Source: Pseudoalteromonas piscicida
Lineage (GTDB): Bacteria > Pseudomonadota > Gammaproteobacteria > Enterobacterales > Alteromonadaceae
DNA length: 64,000 bases
Assembly (NCBI RefSeq): GCF_002208135.1
Contig: NZ_CP021646.1
Span: forward strand, 3,618,501-3,682,500
Reading direction: 5' to 3'
Positions within the stretch are counted from its first letter, which is position 1; each line of letters starts with the position of its first letter. Made by a program: the position numbers and the translations under genes. The notes under the pieces are model-generated. The model was not told where the DNA came from, made no database searches, and saw nothing but the letters and a program-made list of their open reading frames with translations. This document shows, piece after piece, positions 28,338 through 36,817 of this stretch.

Positions 28338-28679
28338 TCAAGCTTTTACTTGAGCAGATTTATCTACCACTAGCCACACAATTGCAATAATACAAATGAG
28401 CGGAAATAACACAATCAGAGAATTAAATAGCAATGTCATTACTAGCCCAATGAACACAATAAGGAGTAACCCTAAAATACCTGCACTCAAGAGTGCTCCC
28501 AGCACCACCAGCGCTACAATTGCAAATAGCAACGTGAGTATTTCAAAGCCAAACCAACCTAGGTCAAATCCCATATCGAGTTGCAGATCGCTAATGTCTA
28601 GCCATACCAGTGGCAACGACACCCAAGATAGCGCCAATAAAAATACCAGCGCTAATAATATACCGGCCACGACTTTCAT
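28338..28679 (-). CDS. Small multi-helix membrane protein in the psp-like cluster
   Basis: 113 residues from ATG 28679, which has GAGG 9 bases upstream. A longer frame to 28739 would overlap the PspC gene and lacks a ribosome site. It has three to four hydrophobic helices with few polar residues and a short charged C-terminus. No recognised catalytic motif. It follows pspC and pspA in order, so it is likely part of the envelope-stress operon. Confidence 0.7.
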   Translation of the reverse strand: MKVVAGILLALVFLLALSWVSLPLVWLDISDLQLDMGFDLGWFGFEILTLLFAIVALVVLGALLSAGILGLLLIVFIGLVMTLLFNSLIVLFPLICIIAIVWLVVDKSAQVKA

Positions 28680-28702
28680 AGTGCCTACCTCGCCGCCTAT
28701 GC

Positions 28703-28912
28703 TTAGTTTTCGTAATGCGCTTTTGGCATTGCAAACCAAGCGACGCCATACGCCAATAACACCAACATTGGAAACTTAAAAAACAGCAATACTGTTAGTA
28801 AACGCGTTAACCAAATTGGCATATCAAAACGTTGTGCTAGTTGCGCACAGACGCCACCAATTTTCTTTGAACTATTCATTTGAGACAGTGTTGATTGATA
28901 TCTATTTTTCAT
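28703..28912 (-). CDS. pspC: PspC-domain protein
   Basis: 69 residues. The PspC domain core is KKIGGVCAQLAQRFDMPIWLTRLLTVLL, then a hydrophobic helix and FAMPKA. In phage-shock systems PspC is an inner-membrane partner that senses envelope stress and recruits PspA. It is shorter than enterobacterial PspC, consistent with a minimal PspC domain. It lies 47 bp after pspA. The symbol reflects domain identity, not proven orthology. Confidence 0.8.
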   Translation of the reverse strand: MKNRYQSTLSQMNSSKKIGGVCAQLAQRFDMPIWLTRLLTVLLFFKFPMLVLLAYGVAWFAMPKAHYEN

Positions 28913-28959
28913 CTTTATCCCCTTTCGTCTTGATTGCTCAGTCGTTGCAGTGGGCGAGC

Positions 28960-29616
28960 CTAGCTCGCCATTTTTTGCTTTAATTGGGCTAATTCATCGT
29001 CGATTTGTTGTTGCTTTTGCTCATCTTCAAAGCGCTGCCATACATCAGGCTGCCCTAAGTCGTATGACTCAACTTCAGCTTCAAGGCGCGCCACCTTACG
29101 CTCTAACTCGTCGAACTTGCGCGTTGCAGATCGCATGTCGTCACTATTCAGCGTTTGTTTGATGGTTAACCTTGCCTTACCAGTTTCCAAGCGGCGCAAC
29201 ATGGCCTTTTCTTTTGCCTTTAATTGCTGAATTTTGCTTTGTAACTTGTCTGCATCCGTGCTGAGCTTTTCAAGTGCAGGCGTAAGATCATCAATTTTTT
29301 GCTGTGCTTCTTGCGCTTTTTCGGCTTCTCGCTGCTTTTGCTCAAGGGCTGAGCGGGCAAGATCTTCACGATCTTTTTCAAGGGCATGTTCGGCTTTGCT
29401 TTGCCACGTTGCCGCTGCCTTATTCGCTTGCTCAACTTGGCGCAGCGCTACTTTTTGTTGGCAAATAAGCTCCGCTGCCATTGCACGACAATCAGATAGC
29501 GCTTCTTCTAAATCGCGCACTAACTGAGTTGCCATTTTTTGTGGGTCTTCTGCTTTATCTAATAAAGCGTTAAGTTCTGCTTTGATAAGATCTTCAATTC
29601 TGTTGATGATGGTCAT
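28960..29616 (-). CDS. pspA: PspA/IM30 family membrane-stress protein
   Basis: 218 residues, almost entirely predicted coiled coil. The N-terminal amphipathic helix MTIINRIEDLIKAELNALLD and the DPQKMATQLVRDLEEAL motif are typical of PspA. It binds damaged inner membrane and, in E. coli, represses its own sigma-54 activator PspF. No pspF is visible here, as dusA occupies the upstream position. A sigma-54-like promoter lies about 35 bp upstream. Confidence 0.9.
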   Translation of the reverse strand: MTIINRIEDLIKAELNALLDKAEDPQKMATQLVRDLEEALSDCRAMAAELICQQKVALRQVEQANKAAATWQSKAEHALEKDREDLARSALEQKQREAEKAQEAQQKIDDLTPALEKLSTDADKLQSKIQQLKAKEKAMLRRLETGKARLTIKQTLNSDDMRSATRKFDELERKVARLEAEVESYDLGQPDVWQRFEDEQKQQQIDDELAQLKQKMAS

Positions 29617-29649
29617 TGTTCGGCTCCTTTTATAATATAGTTAGACTAT

Positions 29650-29666
29650 TCCAAGAGCCGTGCCAA
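29650..29666 (-). promoter_or_regulatory. Candidate sigma-54 promoter for the psp operon
   Basis: Read on the minus strand the site is TTGGCACGGCTCTTGGA. The -24 element TTGGCACG is perfect; the -12 element reads TTGG instead of TTGC. It sits 34-50 bp before the pspA ATG, and psp operons are known to use sigma-54. Confidence 0.6.
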
Positions 29667-29795
29667 AAATAAAAACAAAATTAAATCATTGGGTTAAGGG
29701 TTTTTGAGAAGAAAAATAGATTTATTGAGATACATTAAATAGTGAAAAAGACGATAAAATCGTCTTTTTCACACATAGGATTGGGTTAGCGTATT

Positions 29796-30808
29796 TTACG
29801 CTTCAGGTACAAAAGACAGCGCCTTTTCCATCACCTCAATGCCAGCCTCTTTTTTGTGACCGTTTTCTGATAAATGGCGACGGAACCCTCTCGCACCGGG
29901 TTGATTTTGAAAAATACCCAACATGTGACGCGCAATATGCCAAAAGTTTGCACCATTCGACATTTCACTTTCAAAGTAGTCATACATGCTTCTTACGACT
30001 TGATGGCGAGTTTGCGTAAACGCAGCTTCGCCATACAGCAGCTCATCAACCTGCGACAACATAAACGGGTTGCTATAAGCCTCTCGGCCAACCATTACGC
30101 CGTCAAGGTGGGCTAAATGGTGCTGGCACTCCTCAAGAGTCTTAACACCACCATTAATACTAATATGCAGATCTGGGTAATCTTTCTTTAATTGATAAAC
30201 GCGAGGATAATCTAATGGTGGGATCTCACGGTTTTCTTTCGGGCTTAAGCCTTGCAACCATGCTTTACGGGCATGAATAATAAAGTCATCACAGCCAACC
30301 GCCTTCGAGGCCTCAATCAACACCGTAAGAAACTCATAGGAATCTTGTTCATCAATACCAATGCGCGTTTTTACTGTGACCGGAATATTCACTTCTGCCT
30401 TCATCGCCGCCACACAATCAGCAACGAGCTGAGGCTCAGCCATTAAACACGCACCAAAGCGACCATTTTGCACACGATCTGACGGGCAACCTACATTCAG
30501 GTTTACCTCACTGTAACCATATTCCTCAGCACGCTTAGCGCACTCCGCCAACGCTTTAGGATCAGAGCCCCCAATTGTAGCGCCACCGGCAACTCATGCG
30601 CACCGAATGCCAAATAATCTCCTTTACCAAAAATAATCGCACCAGTGGTGATCATTTCAGTATAAAGCACCGCATGTTTAGTCAGCTTACGATGAAAGGT
30701 TCTGCAATGGCGATCCGTCCAATCCAGCATGGGTGCAACGCTAAAGCGGCGAAAGGCTGAATCACTTGTATTTTCTGGCTTAGCGCCTGATTTAACTGAA
30801 CTTTGCAT
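29796..30808 (-). CDS. dusA: tRNA-dihydrouridine(20/20a) synthase DusA, reading frame broken by one missing base
   Basis: An FMN enzyme that reduces U20/U20a in tRNA. As given, the first part ends in a wrong frame after VALQLG and the second restarts at NLNVGCPS. Adding one base to the C-run at 30568-30572 restores VALQLGGSDP and a 337-residue protein with [17 protein letters not shown], the catalytic-Cys [16 protein letters not shown] and [12 protein letters not shown]. The start ATG 30808 has AGAGG 4 bases upstream. The first ~17 codons lie on the prophage side of the left repeat, so the element supplies this gene's start and promoter. The frameshift is probably a sequencing error. Confidence 0.9.
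30714..30757. repeat. Left attachment repeat inside dusA
   Basis: 44 bp identical to 44904-44947, beginning TCCGTCC and ending GAAAGGC. It encodes the conserved [14 protein letters not shown] stretch of DusA, the known target of dusA-directed integrases. Confidence 0.93.
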
Positions 30809-30860
30809 AGTACCTCTAGTGCTCTGGATCGCCTTGAAATTCCATAAAATTCGGTATACA

Positions 30861-30878
30861 GTCACCCTCATGTCACCC
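30861..30878. promoter_or_regulatory. Candidate integrase arm-type sites (left)
   Basis: GTCACCC occurs at 30861-30867 and 30872-30878 as an 11-12 bp near-tandem repeat between dusA and the integrase. The same motif recurs three times just inside the right end. Confidence 0.5.
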
Positions 30879-30918
30879 CTCATGGGTAGGACAGATCAAT
30901 AACTTATAAGGAATTCCT

Positions 30919-31986
30919 GTGGCTGGTTTTAGAATCGAAAAACGCAAGCTTAGCTCTGGCGAACTCCGCTATAAATGTATAGTTCGCGAGAAAAGCCAAG
31001 GCAAGATTATACACAATGAAAGCAAAACATTCAGCACAAAAGCACTTGCCGATACATGGGGCAAAAAGCGTGTACATGAACTTGAAACTGAAAGGGTGAC
31101 TGAAAAGAAACGCACAGTCACCCTAGGCACCCTACTCAATATGTACTTTGAAGATCACGACTTGTGGAATAGAACAGGCCGCACTAAGCAGTACGTGATT
31201 AAGATGCTGATGGATTGCGATATAGCCAAAATCCAATCTAATGCGCTTAAAGTAAGTGATGTGATAGAGCATTGCAGAAACCGCCGCGATGCTGGCGCAA
31301 GCCCTTCAACTATCTATCATGATGTTGCTTACCTGCGCTCGGTGATGAAGGTGGCCTATCCCGTTTGGAACATAGACGCCAACTATAAAATATTTGAAGA
31401 TGCCGTACCGGTGTTAATCGATATGGGGCTGGTTGGCAAAAGCCAAAAGCGCACCCGCCGTCCAACAAGTGATGAACTCGAACGACTGCGCGAAGGACTA
31501 CAAAAACGGATGGAGTACCGTCCGAACGGCGCCAAGCGCATTCCTTACCTTGATATTTTAGACTTTAGCCTACTGACTTGTATGCGTATAGGGGAAGTGT
31601 GCAAAATCACTTGGGATGACCTAAACACCCAGCATAAAACGGTGATGGTCAGAGATAGAAAAGACCCCCGCAAAAAAGCAGGTAATCACATGATAGTACC
31701 GCTCCTTGGTGGCTCGTTTGATATTGCAAAGCGTCAGCCAAAAATCGATGAGCGAGTATTTCCCCACAACCCACGAAGCGTAACCGCAGGGTTCCAACGG
31801 GTACGTAATGAATTAGGAATTGAAGATCTGCGCTATCACGACTTACGCCGCGAAGGAGCAAGCCGACTTTTTGAAAAGGGCTATACGATTGAAGAAGTTG
31901 CCCAAGTTACTGGGCATCGGAATTTAAATATTCTTTGGCAGGTGTATACTCAGTTGTTTCCGCATAAATTGCATGACAAGAGTTAA
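30919..31986 (+). CDS. int: Phage tyrosine integrase (dusA-targeting)
   Basis: 355 residues. An N-terminal arm-binding domain (about 1-65) and a core-binding SAM-like domain (about 70-165) precede the catalytic domain, with R223 (CMRIGE), K248 (RDRK), H307 and R310 (YHDLRREG), H333 (TGHRN) and nucleophile Y343. All catalytic positions are present. The start is GTG with AAGGA upstream. It sits directly inside the left repeat and divergent from the phage-supplied dusA start. It integrates and excises the element at the 44-bp core. Confidence 0.93.
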   Translation: MAGFRIEKRKLSSGELRYKCIVREKSQGKIIHNESKTFSTKALADTWGKKRVHELETERVTEKKRTVTLGTLLNMYFEDHDLWNRTGRTKQYVIKMLMDCDIAKIQSNALKVSDVIEHCRNRRDAGASPSTIYHDVAYLRSVMKVAYPVWNIDANYKIFEDAVPVLIDMGLVGKSQKRTRRPTSDELERLREGLQKRMEYRPNGAKRIPYLDILDFSLLTCMRIGEVCKITWDDLNTQHKTVMVRDRKDPRKKAGNHMIVPLLGGSFDIAKRQPKIDERVFPHNPRSVTAGFQRVRNELGIEDLRYHDLRREGASRLFEKGYTIEEVAQVTGHRNLNILWQVYTQLFPHKLHDKS

Positions 31987-32290
31987 ACCCAATTAGCAAA
32001 AAGCAGCGCACGTCCCATATTTAGGAAGATGAGCAATTTGTACATTTTTTTGCCTTAGATCAGTTTATTGGCTAGCAAATATTTTTATAGCTAGCTAAAA
32101 ATCAACAAGTTTGATACAAAAGTACTACTTAGTAGTTTTCCAAGTACTTTGCACACACTTATGCTTAACCATCTCGTGTGCATTAATTCATGAATATCCA
32201 ACAAGGAGGTTTGTAGACCAACTTATTCAATATTAACGCTCTGGTACGTTTGTGTTGGCTTCTTGCCAGACAAGTATCAGGAAACAATCT
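31987..32290. other. Intergenic region after the integrase
   Basis: About 300 bp, AT-rich. It contains a strong AAGGAGGT ribosome-site-like sequence at 32202-32209, but no ATG, GTG or TTG start leading to an open frame follows. No gene supported. Confidence 0.4.
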
Positions 32291-32455
32291 ATGATCGGAT
32301 TAGACATCACCTTGTTAGTAGCACTATATACTGACTTAAAAGGTGCTGTTCTGTTTGCAGTTGAACATGCTGCTGCGATTAAAGATCTTGCCACTGCCTA
32401 CTACCTTTCAACACTGGCAAGCAAGAATCTTCGCAAAGAAAACAAGAACAAATAA
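32291..32455 (+). CDS. Small hypothetical prophage protein
   Basis: 54 residues from ATG 32291, which has AGGAAAC 5-8 bases upstream; a 67-residue frame from 32252 has no ribosome site. It begins MIGLDITLLVALYTDLKGAV, has a hydrophobic first half and an amphipathic helix, and ends in a basic tail (RKENKNK). It could be a small membrane-associated protein. No family recognised. It lies in the left-end accessory region on the same strand as the integrase. Confidence 0.45.
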   Translation: MIGLDITLLVALYTDLKGAVLFAVEHAAAIKDLATAYYLSTLASKNLRKENKNK

Positions 32456-32686
32456 ATTACCTTACCAAATAGGTAACAGCTTCAACTGTATAAACTGTGC
32501 CTAAAGAATAAAATTTCAAATTAGTAGCGTCTTTTACTTTATGAGTTTTGGCGCTCAGCAAGCATTTAAAACAACAAATAACATAAACTAAAATTGAACG
32601 GGTTGTATCAAGTCAATAAACTGGGACAAGAGAGAAGCTTATCCGTTATTGAAACGTTATACCCAAGTTAAGCAACAGGACTATTT

Positions 32687-33040
32687 ATGGCTGATATACT
32701 TACCACTGTTTCTACTGCAATTACGTTAGCTACTAGACTTCGCGAGGTCGGTAAAAATATCGAAGACGCAGAGTTTAAGAATCTACTTGCAGACTTAAGT
32801 CTGGAATTAGCAGACGCTAAGCTAAAAATTGCAGATTTAGTTTCGGAAAACGTATCATTAAAAGAGAAGCTCGAAGATATTACTAGTGCATCAGGTGAAA
32901 GATGCCCAAGTTGTAATAATCGAACTTTCAAAATAATTTCAACTAGACCACACCCAACATTTGGTCGCTTGGGCGCGAAAGAAAGGGAATATAAGTGTTC
33001 CACCTGCAATTTTGAAGAAACAAAGATGATTGAGCCATAA
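32687..33040 (+). CDS. Coiled-coil protein with C-terminal zinc ribbon
   Basis: 117 residues. A helical N-terminal two-thirds (about 1-68, heptad-like, AEFKNLLADLSLELADAKLK) is followed by a zinc ribbon with CPSC at about 73-76 and CSTC near 104-107. No enzymatic motif. It lies in the cargo position between integrase and lysis genes and ends in a hairpin shared with the convergent late operon. Such proteins recur beside integrases; I do not know a function. Nucleic-acid or protein binding is plausible. Confidence 0.65.
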   Translation: MADILTTVSTAITLATRLREVGKNIEDAEFKNLLADLSLELADAKLKIADLVSENVSLKEKLEDITSASGERCPSCNNRTFKIISTRPHPTFGRLGAKEREYKCSTCNFEETKMIEP

Positions 33041-33091
33041 CAAATCGTTCCACTGCGAAACTTTTAACCGTCCGAAAATGACACCTGTATG

Positions 33092-33120
33092 ATTGTCAGA
33101 TTCGATAAAAATCTGACAAT
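33092..33120. terminator. Hairpin at the end of the phage late operon
   Basis: An 11-bp perfect stem ATTGTCAGATT / AATCTGACAAT around a 7-base loop, placed between the convergent zinc-ribbon gene and the last late gene. T-runs are weak, but position and stem suggest a bidirectional terminator. Confidence 0.6.
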
Positions 33121-33129
33121 TCAATTGCG

Positions 33130-33267
33130 CTAAGGACTCACACCGAGCGCCTGTTTTACCGCATCGACAATTTGATCATCAAGCTTATTATCAGAGCGCT
33201 TTACTAAGCGCTCTGCGGTATAAATACAAATTCGCGTTAACAGATACTTGCTGAATACTCCTAACAT
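33130..33267 (-). CDS. Small phage protein, possible lysis or membrane factor
   Basis: 45 residues, MLGVFSKYLLTRICIYTAERL then a charged, helical C-terminal half ending QALGVSP. GGAGG lies 6 bases before the ATG. It overlaps the end of the preceding gene and is the last gene of the late operon. PM2 has two lysis genes at a comparable place as I recall, but there is no sequence proof. Short and not in the supplied long ORFs; supported by ribosome site and coupling. Confidence 0.6.
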   Translation of the reverse strand: MLGVFSKYLLTRICIYTAERLVKRSDNKLDDQIVDAVKQALGVSP

Positions 33268-33422
33268 CGCTTGTCCTCCAGTTTAGTTAGCCTCGCTTTA
33301 ATGGATCTTAACTCTTCTTTAAACGTGTCTTTTATCCACTTTACGTCTGTTTTGATGGTGGCTATGGTGGCAATGCCCACCCCAGCTTGAATTAAAATGC
33401 CTAAAATTGCGCTGTCGCTCAT
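33261..33422 (-). CDS. Small membrane protein with coiled coil, holin-like candidate
   Basis: 53 residues. The N-terminal hydrophobic helix (SAILGILIQAGVGIATIATI) is followed by an amphipathic, charged coil (KWIKDTFKEELRSIKARLTK). GAGGT stands just upstream of ATG 33422. It starts 2 bp after the muramidase gene stop and overlaps the following small gene by 7 bp, so translation is probably coupled. The pattern of one membrane segment plus coil downstream of a cell-wall hydrolase suggests a holin or antiholin. Inference only. Confidence 0.6.
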   Translation of the reverse strand: MSDSAILGILIQAGVGIATIATIKTDVKWIKDTFKEELRSIKARLTKLEDKRC

Positions 33423-33424
33423 GG

Positions 33425-34261
33425 TTACCTCGCTTGTACGGTTGCTATGGTTTGTGGTGATACCTCAGCGTCTAGCAGTACTTGGTACTCTGGCCGTAAA
33501 CGCATATCAGCATCAAAAATGGTATCTACCAACGCTTGGTTCTGTGGGTTTAACTTTAAGATGGCTTCAAGCCACAGTTCGTCTTTTACGCGATAGCTAA
33601 AATCTAGTTTTGACCTATCGAGAAAAAAACCCGCCCATTCGCGCTCAATATCATGTGAACCGTTCGCCTTAAATTGCAGTTTTGCAAGCCAGTTGCCCAG
33701 CGGCTCAGTAACCGATTTAGAGCCGTTATCAATATATTTGTAGACGTAATAAATACCGCCAATAGTGAGTAAAAGGCTCAAGTTTTTACTAATAAAATTA
33801 CCCATAAAACCCCATTCAAAACCGCGTTGTATTTGCTCGGGTTGATATGGTTGCTCGCCATTTTCCATGGTTATCATGGCTGCTATCACCTTTGGATAAT
33901 CGCTTTCAGACAATGGCTGCTGACTATCAACGCCCACACGTTTCGATACGAACTCGATATAATTAGCCGTGTCGTTTTCAGTCGGCGGTGCCCACCTATT
34001 GATAATGCCGTCTATATTCACAATGCCGTATTTAGTGGCGTAGGTTCGCAAGATACGCGCGGCTGCACGAATGCCATGTTCAGCGGTTTCAAAAATAGCA
34101 AAGCGGCCATCGGTGCCAACTAAGCCAACCCAATTTTCACCCGCTTCAATATTAAGTGGATTGTTATTGCGGATCCCCCGCGCTGATTGCTGCGTCGTCA
34201 TGTATACCCCAATTCCCAAAACAATTAACGCTGTGATGATGTGTGATGTTTCGAGCCGCAT
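33425..34261 (-). CDS. Virion-associated muramidase-like membrane protein
   Basis: 278 residues. An N-terminal membrane helix (about 7-23) is followed by a lytic domain with RGIRNNNPLNIEAGENWVG, the pattern of structural transglycosylase/muramidase proteins, then TENDTANYIEFVSKRVGV. A second membrane helix lies at about 163-178, with a C-terminal domain after it. It would open the peptidoglycan during entry, as transglycosylase proteins in membrane-containing phages do. It overlaps the preceding spike candidate by 1 bp (TAATG-type coupling). Confidence 0.75.
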   Translation of the reverse strand: MRLETSHIITALIVLGIGVYMTTQQSARGIRNNNPLNIEAGENWVGLVGTDGRFAIFETAEHGIRAAARILRTYATKYGIVNIDGIINRWAPPTENDTANYIEFVSKRVGVDSQQPLSESDYPKVIAAMITMENGEQPYQPEQIQRGFEWGFMGNFISKNLSLLLTIGGIYYVYKYIDNGSKSVTEPLGNWLAKLQFKANGSHDIEREWAGFFLDRSKLDFSYRVKDELWLEAILKLNPQNQALVDTIFDADMRLRPEYQVLLDAEVSPQTIATVQAR

Positions 34262-35304
34262 TACGCCCGTTCCTCAAGAATTTGCACATCACCCAACGAA
34301 AGCAGCGCATCTTGATTGGTGAACACCGATTCAAAATACATCACAGATGGTGTGAAGTTGGCGTGGCCGTTTTCCCGAGCGGTTGTTTTGGGTGGTGATA
34401 CACAGGCCATAAATAACCTGTGCCACCCCTTTGATAGCGTGATACTTAACGTTTTATTGCCATAAGGCCAGTTTGTATCACCTTCAGGCGTAGACACTTT
34501 GCTCGTATTTACACTTCGGTCATACTTGAACAGCTTTAACACTTCCGTACCAATATCCCCAACCGTTGCGTATATTCCCGCTTCGTATGGACCGCCCCCT
34601 GTCTCAGTCCACGGATAGGTTCTGACTGTGTCGTCTATTTGCAAATCAAACGGGACGTTGTCCAGCTCATCAGGGATAAACACATCAAAATAAGGCACGC
34701 TCTCGCCCTCTAACTGAGAGCGCGTATATGGCATGTTATTGTTGTAGTTTAGCCACTTAACAACATACGGTAGCTGGATACTTTGGGATTGAAACACGCG
34801 CTTATTTTCGGCTGAGATAAAATAATAAATATCACCGAAGTTTGTGAGCTCAATCTCGGAACCACCTTTGAATAGCCGCCCATTTTTAATTGCGCCAAAC
34901 TCGGCTTTCATATTCGCACCGCCAATCCACATATCAAAAGGTGCTTCTATTAATGCTCGTAATCGTGGTGGGTCGAAATCAAGTAATTTATTTACACCGG
35001 GTCTGGTTGCAATTGTTCGAGAAACTATTGAGGCCGCACGTTCAGGCTGTGGAGTATAGTCATACTTATGCTTTCCAACCCATACTGTCACTCGCATATC
35101 TCGTTCAGCGTGAAGGTAGAGCGAAGCAAAGCGAATATCATTCAGATTAAGTCCCTGAACAACATCACTATCTAGTACCGCCTTACCATGCTCATCGAAC
35201 ATTTTCACTCTCAATCCAAGCGAGGAACGAACAACTGCGAATGCAGTTCCTGCATCGTTAACCTCCCAAACATCTCCCGCCTTTAACTCGTTACTTATCA
35301 ACAT
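34261..35304 (-). CDS. Candidate vertex spike / receptor-binding protein (PM2 P1-like position)
   Basis: 347 residues, no membrane segment, rich in beta-type sequence (YFDVFIPDELDNVPFDLQID, KTLSITLSKGWHRLFMACV). Its length is close to that of PM2 spike P1 as I remember it, and it is the largest non-membrane structural gene of the block. Identity is inferred from size, context and composition, not from a motif. It is coupled by 1-bp overlaps to genes on both sides. Confidence 0.55.
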   Translation of the reverse strand: MLISNELKAGDVWEVNDAGTAFAVVRSSLGLRVKMFDEHGKAVLDSDVVQGLNLNDIRFASLYLHAERDMRVTVWVGKHKYDYTPQPERAASIVSRTIATRPGVNKLLDFDPPRLRALIEAPFDMWIGGANMKAEFGAIKNGRLFKGGSEIELTNFGDIYYFISAENKRVFQSQSIQLPYVVKWLNYNNNMPYTRSQLEGESVPYFDVFIPDELDNVPFDLQIDDTVRTYPWTETGGGPYEAGIYATVGDIGTEVLKLFKYDRSVNTSKVSTPEGDTNWPYGNKTLSITLSKGWHRLFMACVSPPKTTARENGHANFTPSVMYFESVFTNQDALLSLGDVQILEERA

Positions 35305-36134
35305 TAGCTTGCCCTCATCATTGCTACGGCCATCGACATTCCACCTAAGCCCAGCATTACGTACATCATGGTTTTATTGGTGCTGATTGCGAGCTGTTGC
35401 CCATCAGAACGGCTCGCATGATCGGCAAATTGCAAAGCCTGTTTATGGGCAAGCAATGTTTGGTCATTAAAGGTTTCTTGCGCCTTGGATGTTGACTCCA
35501 TAAATTGAAGCCCCAAGTCTTTTGCCAAATTGGATGCGTTATCCATCGAATAGATCGCCACGTCACTCATCCGCGCATTCGCACCATCAAGGGCGCTTAC
35601 GGTGGTGTCGATGGTGTCGCCCGCAAAACCGACAACGTCGCTACTTATTCCCGCTGAAATGGTCATCATTTCTCGGGCGAGATCGCTGTTTTCCGCTATT
35701 ACGTCACGGCTAAGTGCGCTTTGCGCCTGAATGCTATCAGCTGCAATATCGCTGGTATGCGCCATTGCATTTTCACCGAAGAGCATTGCGTTACTGGCCG
35801 TATCACTCACTTGTGTAAGTGCGCGCTCTCCAAATACCATAGCATCAGTCATCGCGCCGCCTGCAAATTCAAGCGAATCGCGATTCACTTGGCTGGAGTA
35901 GTCAAAACCATCACGAGCTAGGTCACTGGCATAATCAAAGCCCGCGATATTTGCAGCCATCATATCCGCCCCAAGTGACTCAATCGCACCCACAAGGCCG
36001 TGATCGGTTTGTGTTATGTTGTAAGTGTTGCCATCACCATTAGTGATATAACCATTGTTATCACCCTGCACCCCAAGACTTGTGCTGGTATTGTGCGTGG
36101 TTTGGCTTGATCTGCTTCTGGATTTACTACCCAT
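35304..36134 (-). CDS. Phage structural protein with long repetitive helical region
   Basis: 276 residues. The Ser/Asn/Gly-rich N-terminus is followed by imperfect repeats of the kind (A/D)xxSDxAxDx and FGExAxxxxSDxAxxA (about 55-200) that suggest an extended coil or beta-helix, then a C-terminal membrane segment MMYVMLGLGGMSMAVAMM. This fits a minor virion protein anchored in the internal membrane and reaching towards the capsid. No named homologue can be assigned. The low-complexity helical part could bind other virion proteins. Confidence 0.6.
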   Translation of the reverse strand: MGSKSRSRSSQTTHNTSTSLGVQGDNNGYITNGDGNTYNITQTDHGLVGAIESLGADMMAANIAGFDYASDLARDGFDYSSQVNRDSLEFAGGAMTDAMVFGERALTQVSDTASNAMLFGENAMAHTSDIAADSIQAQSALSRDVIAENSDLAREMMTISAGISSDVVGFAGDTIDTTVSALDGANARMSDVAIYSMDNASNLAKDLGLQFMESTSKAQETFNDQTLLAHKQALQFADHASRSDGQQLAISTNKTMMYVMLGLGGMSMAVAMMRAS

Positions 36135-36480
36135 CTAGAGCCATCCTATAAACTGCATAGCCGTCTTCATCTGTCGATTCGTAGACAAATGAATAAGCCG
36201 ACAATAAACGGTTTAACGCCTTGCGCTTTGTGTGATACACGATAGAGGGAGCCAGCAGTTTACGTGCAAGCGCGACAATACATGGCGCGATTAATCGCAA
36301 ATTTTTACCCTCTGCACAGACCACACAAAGCCCATCGCGGTCTTGGCGAAGCACGCAATAGCAACCAGCAAACTCAACCAATACCGCCAAGCCTTTTTCT
36401 ATCTCTGCTTTTATGACTTCAAAATCTTGTGCTGCCGCAGATTGAATGTGGTGAATTTCGCTAATATTTGCCACTCGCAT
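36127..36480 (-). CDS. Phage protein of unknown function
   Basis: 117 residues from ATG 36480, which has GGGGGCG 8 bases upstream. The longer frame to 36510 would overlap the previous gene. It is a soluble mixed alpha/beta protein (AAAQDFEVIKAEIEKGLAVLVEFAG, CYCVLRQDRDGLCVVCAEG) with three clustered cysteines, and it overlaps the next gene by 8 bp. It might adopt a GNAT-like fold, but I cannot show it. It lies within the structural operon. Confidence 0.6.
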   Translation of the reverse strand: MRVANISEIHHIQSAAAQDFEVIKAEIEKGLAVLVEFAGCYCVLRQDRDGLCVVCAEGKNLRLIAPCIVALARKLLAPSIVYHTKRKALNRLLSAYSFVYESTDEDGYAVYRMALDG

Positions 36481-36488
36481 TTCGCCCC

Positions 36489-36704
36489 CTACTTCTTCAA
36501 CACGTACCACGCGGCAACGGCCACAACCCCAATAATCAGCAACTGATTATTACCACTGCCACCAAAGTTAATATTGCCGCCTGTAAAACCAATTGACTGT
36601 GTTTGGTCGCCTGTTCGAGATGACGCGCTAGAGCTAATCGGGCTGCCCGCGCCATTCGTCAGGTTAGGCACAGCCCCCGTAGCGCCTAACATTGCGCCAA
36701 CCAT
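36489..36704 (-). CDS. Small membrane virion protein
   Basis: 71 residues. A Gly/Ser/Asn-rich N-terminal two-thirds precedes a single C-terminal membrane helix (LLIIGVVAVAAWYVL) ending KK. It follows the 37-residue gene by a 1-base overlap (TGATG). This layout, flexible domain plus terminal helix, matches small proteins of the PM2 internal membrane. The exact counterpart is not assignable from sequence alone. Confidence 0.6.
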   Translation of the reverse strand: MVGAMLGATGAVPNLTNGAGSPISSSASSRTGDQTQSIGFTGGNINFGGSGNNQLLIIGVVAVAAWYVLKK

Positions 36705-36817
36705 CAGGCTTGATCCTTGTCACGCATCCAGTCGCGAACGTAGTCCGCCACAATTGCACCGACTACCGAAATAGCCACCCCATACGCAAAATATTTCAAG
36801 TTCTTTGGATTATTCAT
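36704..36817 (-). CDS. Very small membrane protein (37 residues)
   Basis: MNNPKNLKYFAYGVAISVVG begins the protein, followed by AIVADYVRDWMRDKDQA. There is one membrane helix and a charged tail. The start codon immediately follows the stop of the upstream gene (TAAATG) and the stop overlaps the next start, so it is tightly coupled. It is too short for default gene callers. Confidence 0.55.
   Translation of the reverse strand: MNNPKNLKYFAYGVAISVVGAIVADYVRDWMRDKDQA

Noticed and set aside
32202..32290. Strong AAGGAGGT ribosome-site-like sequence after the integrase
   Set aside because: The only open frame after it starts without ATG/GTG/TTG and ends at the next gene's start; TTG is followed at once by TAG.
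32456..32686. Possible gene between the two left-end cargo genes
   Set aside because: No open frame with a ribosome site; AT-rich spacer only.
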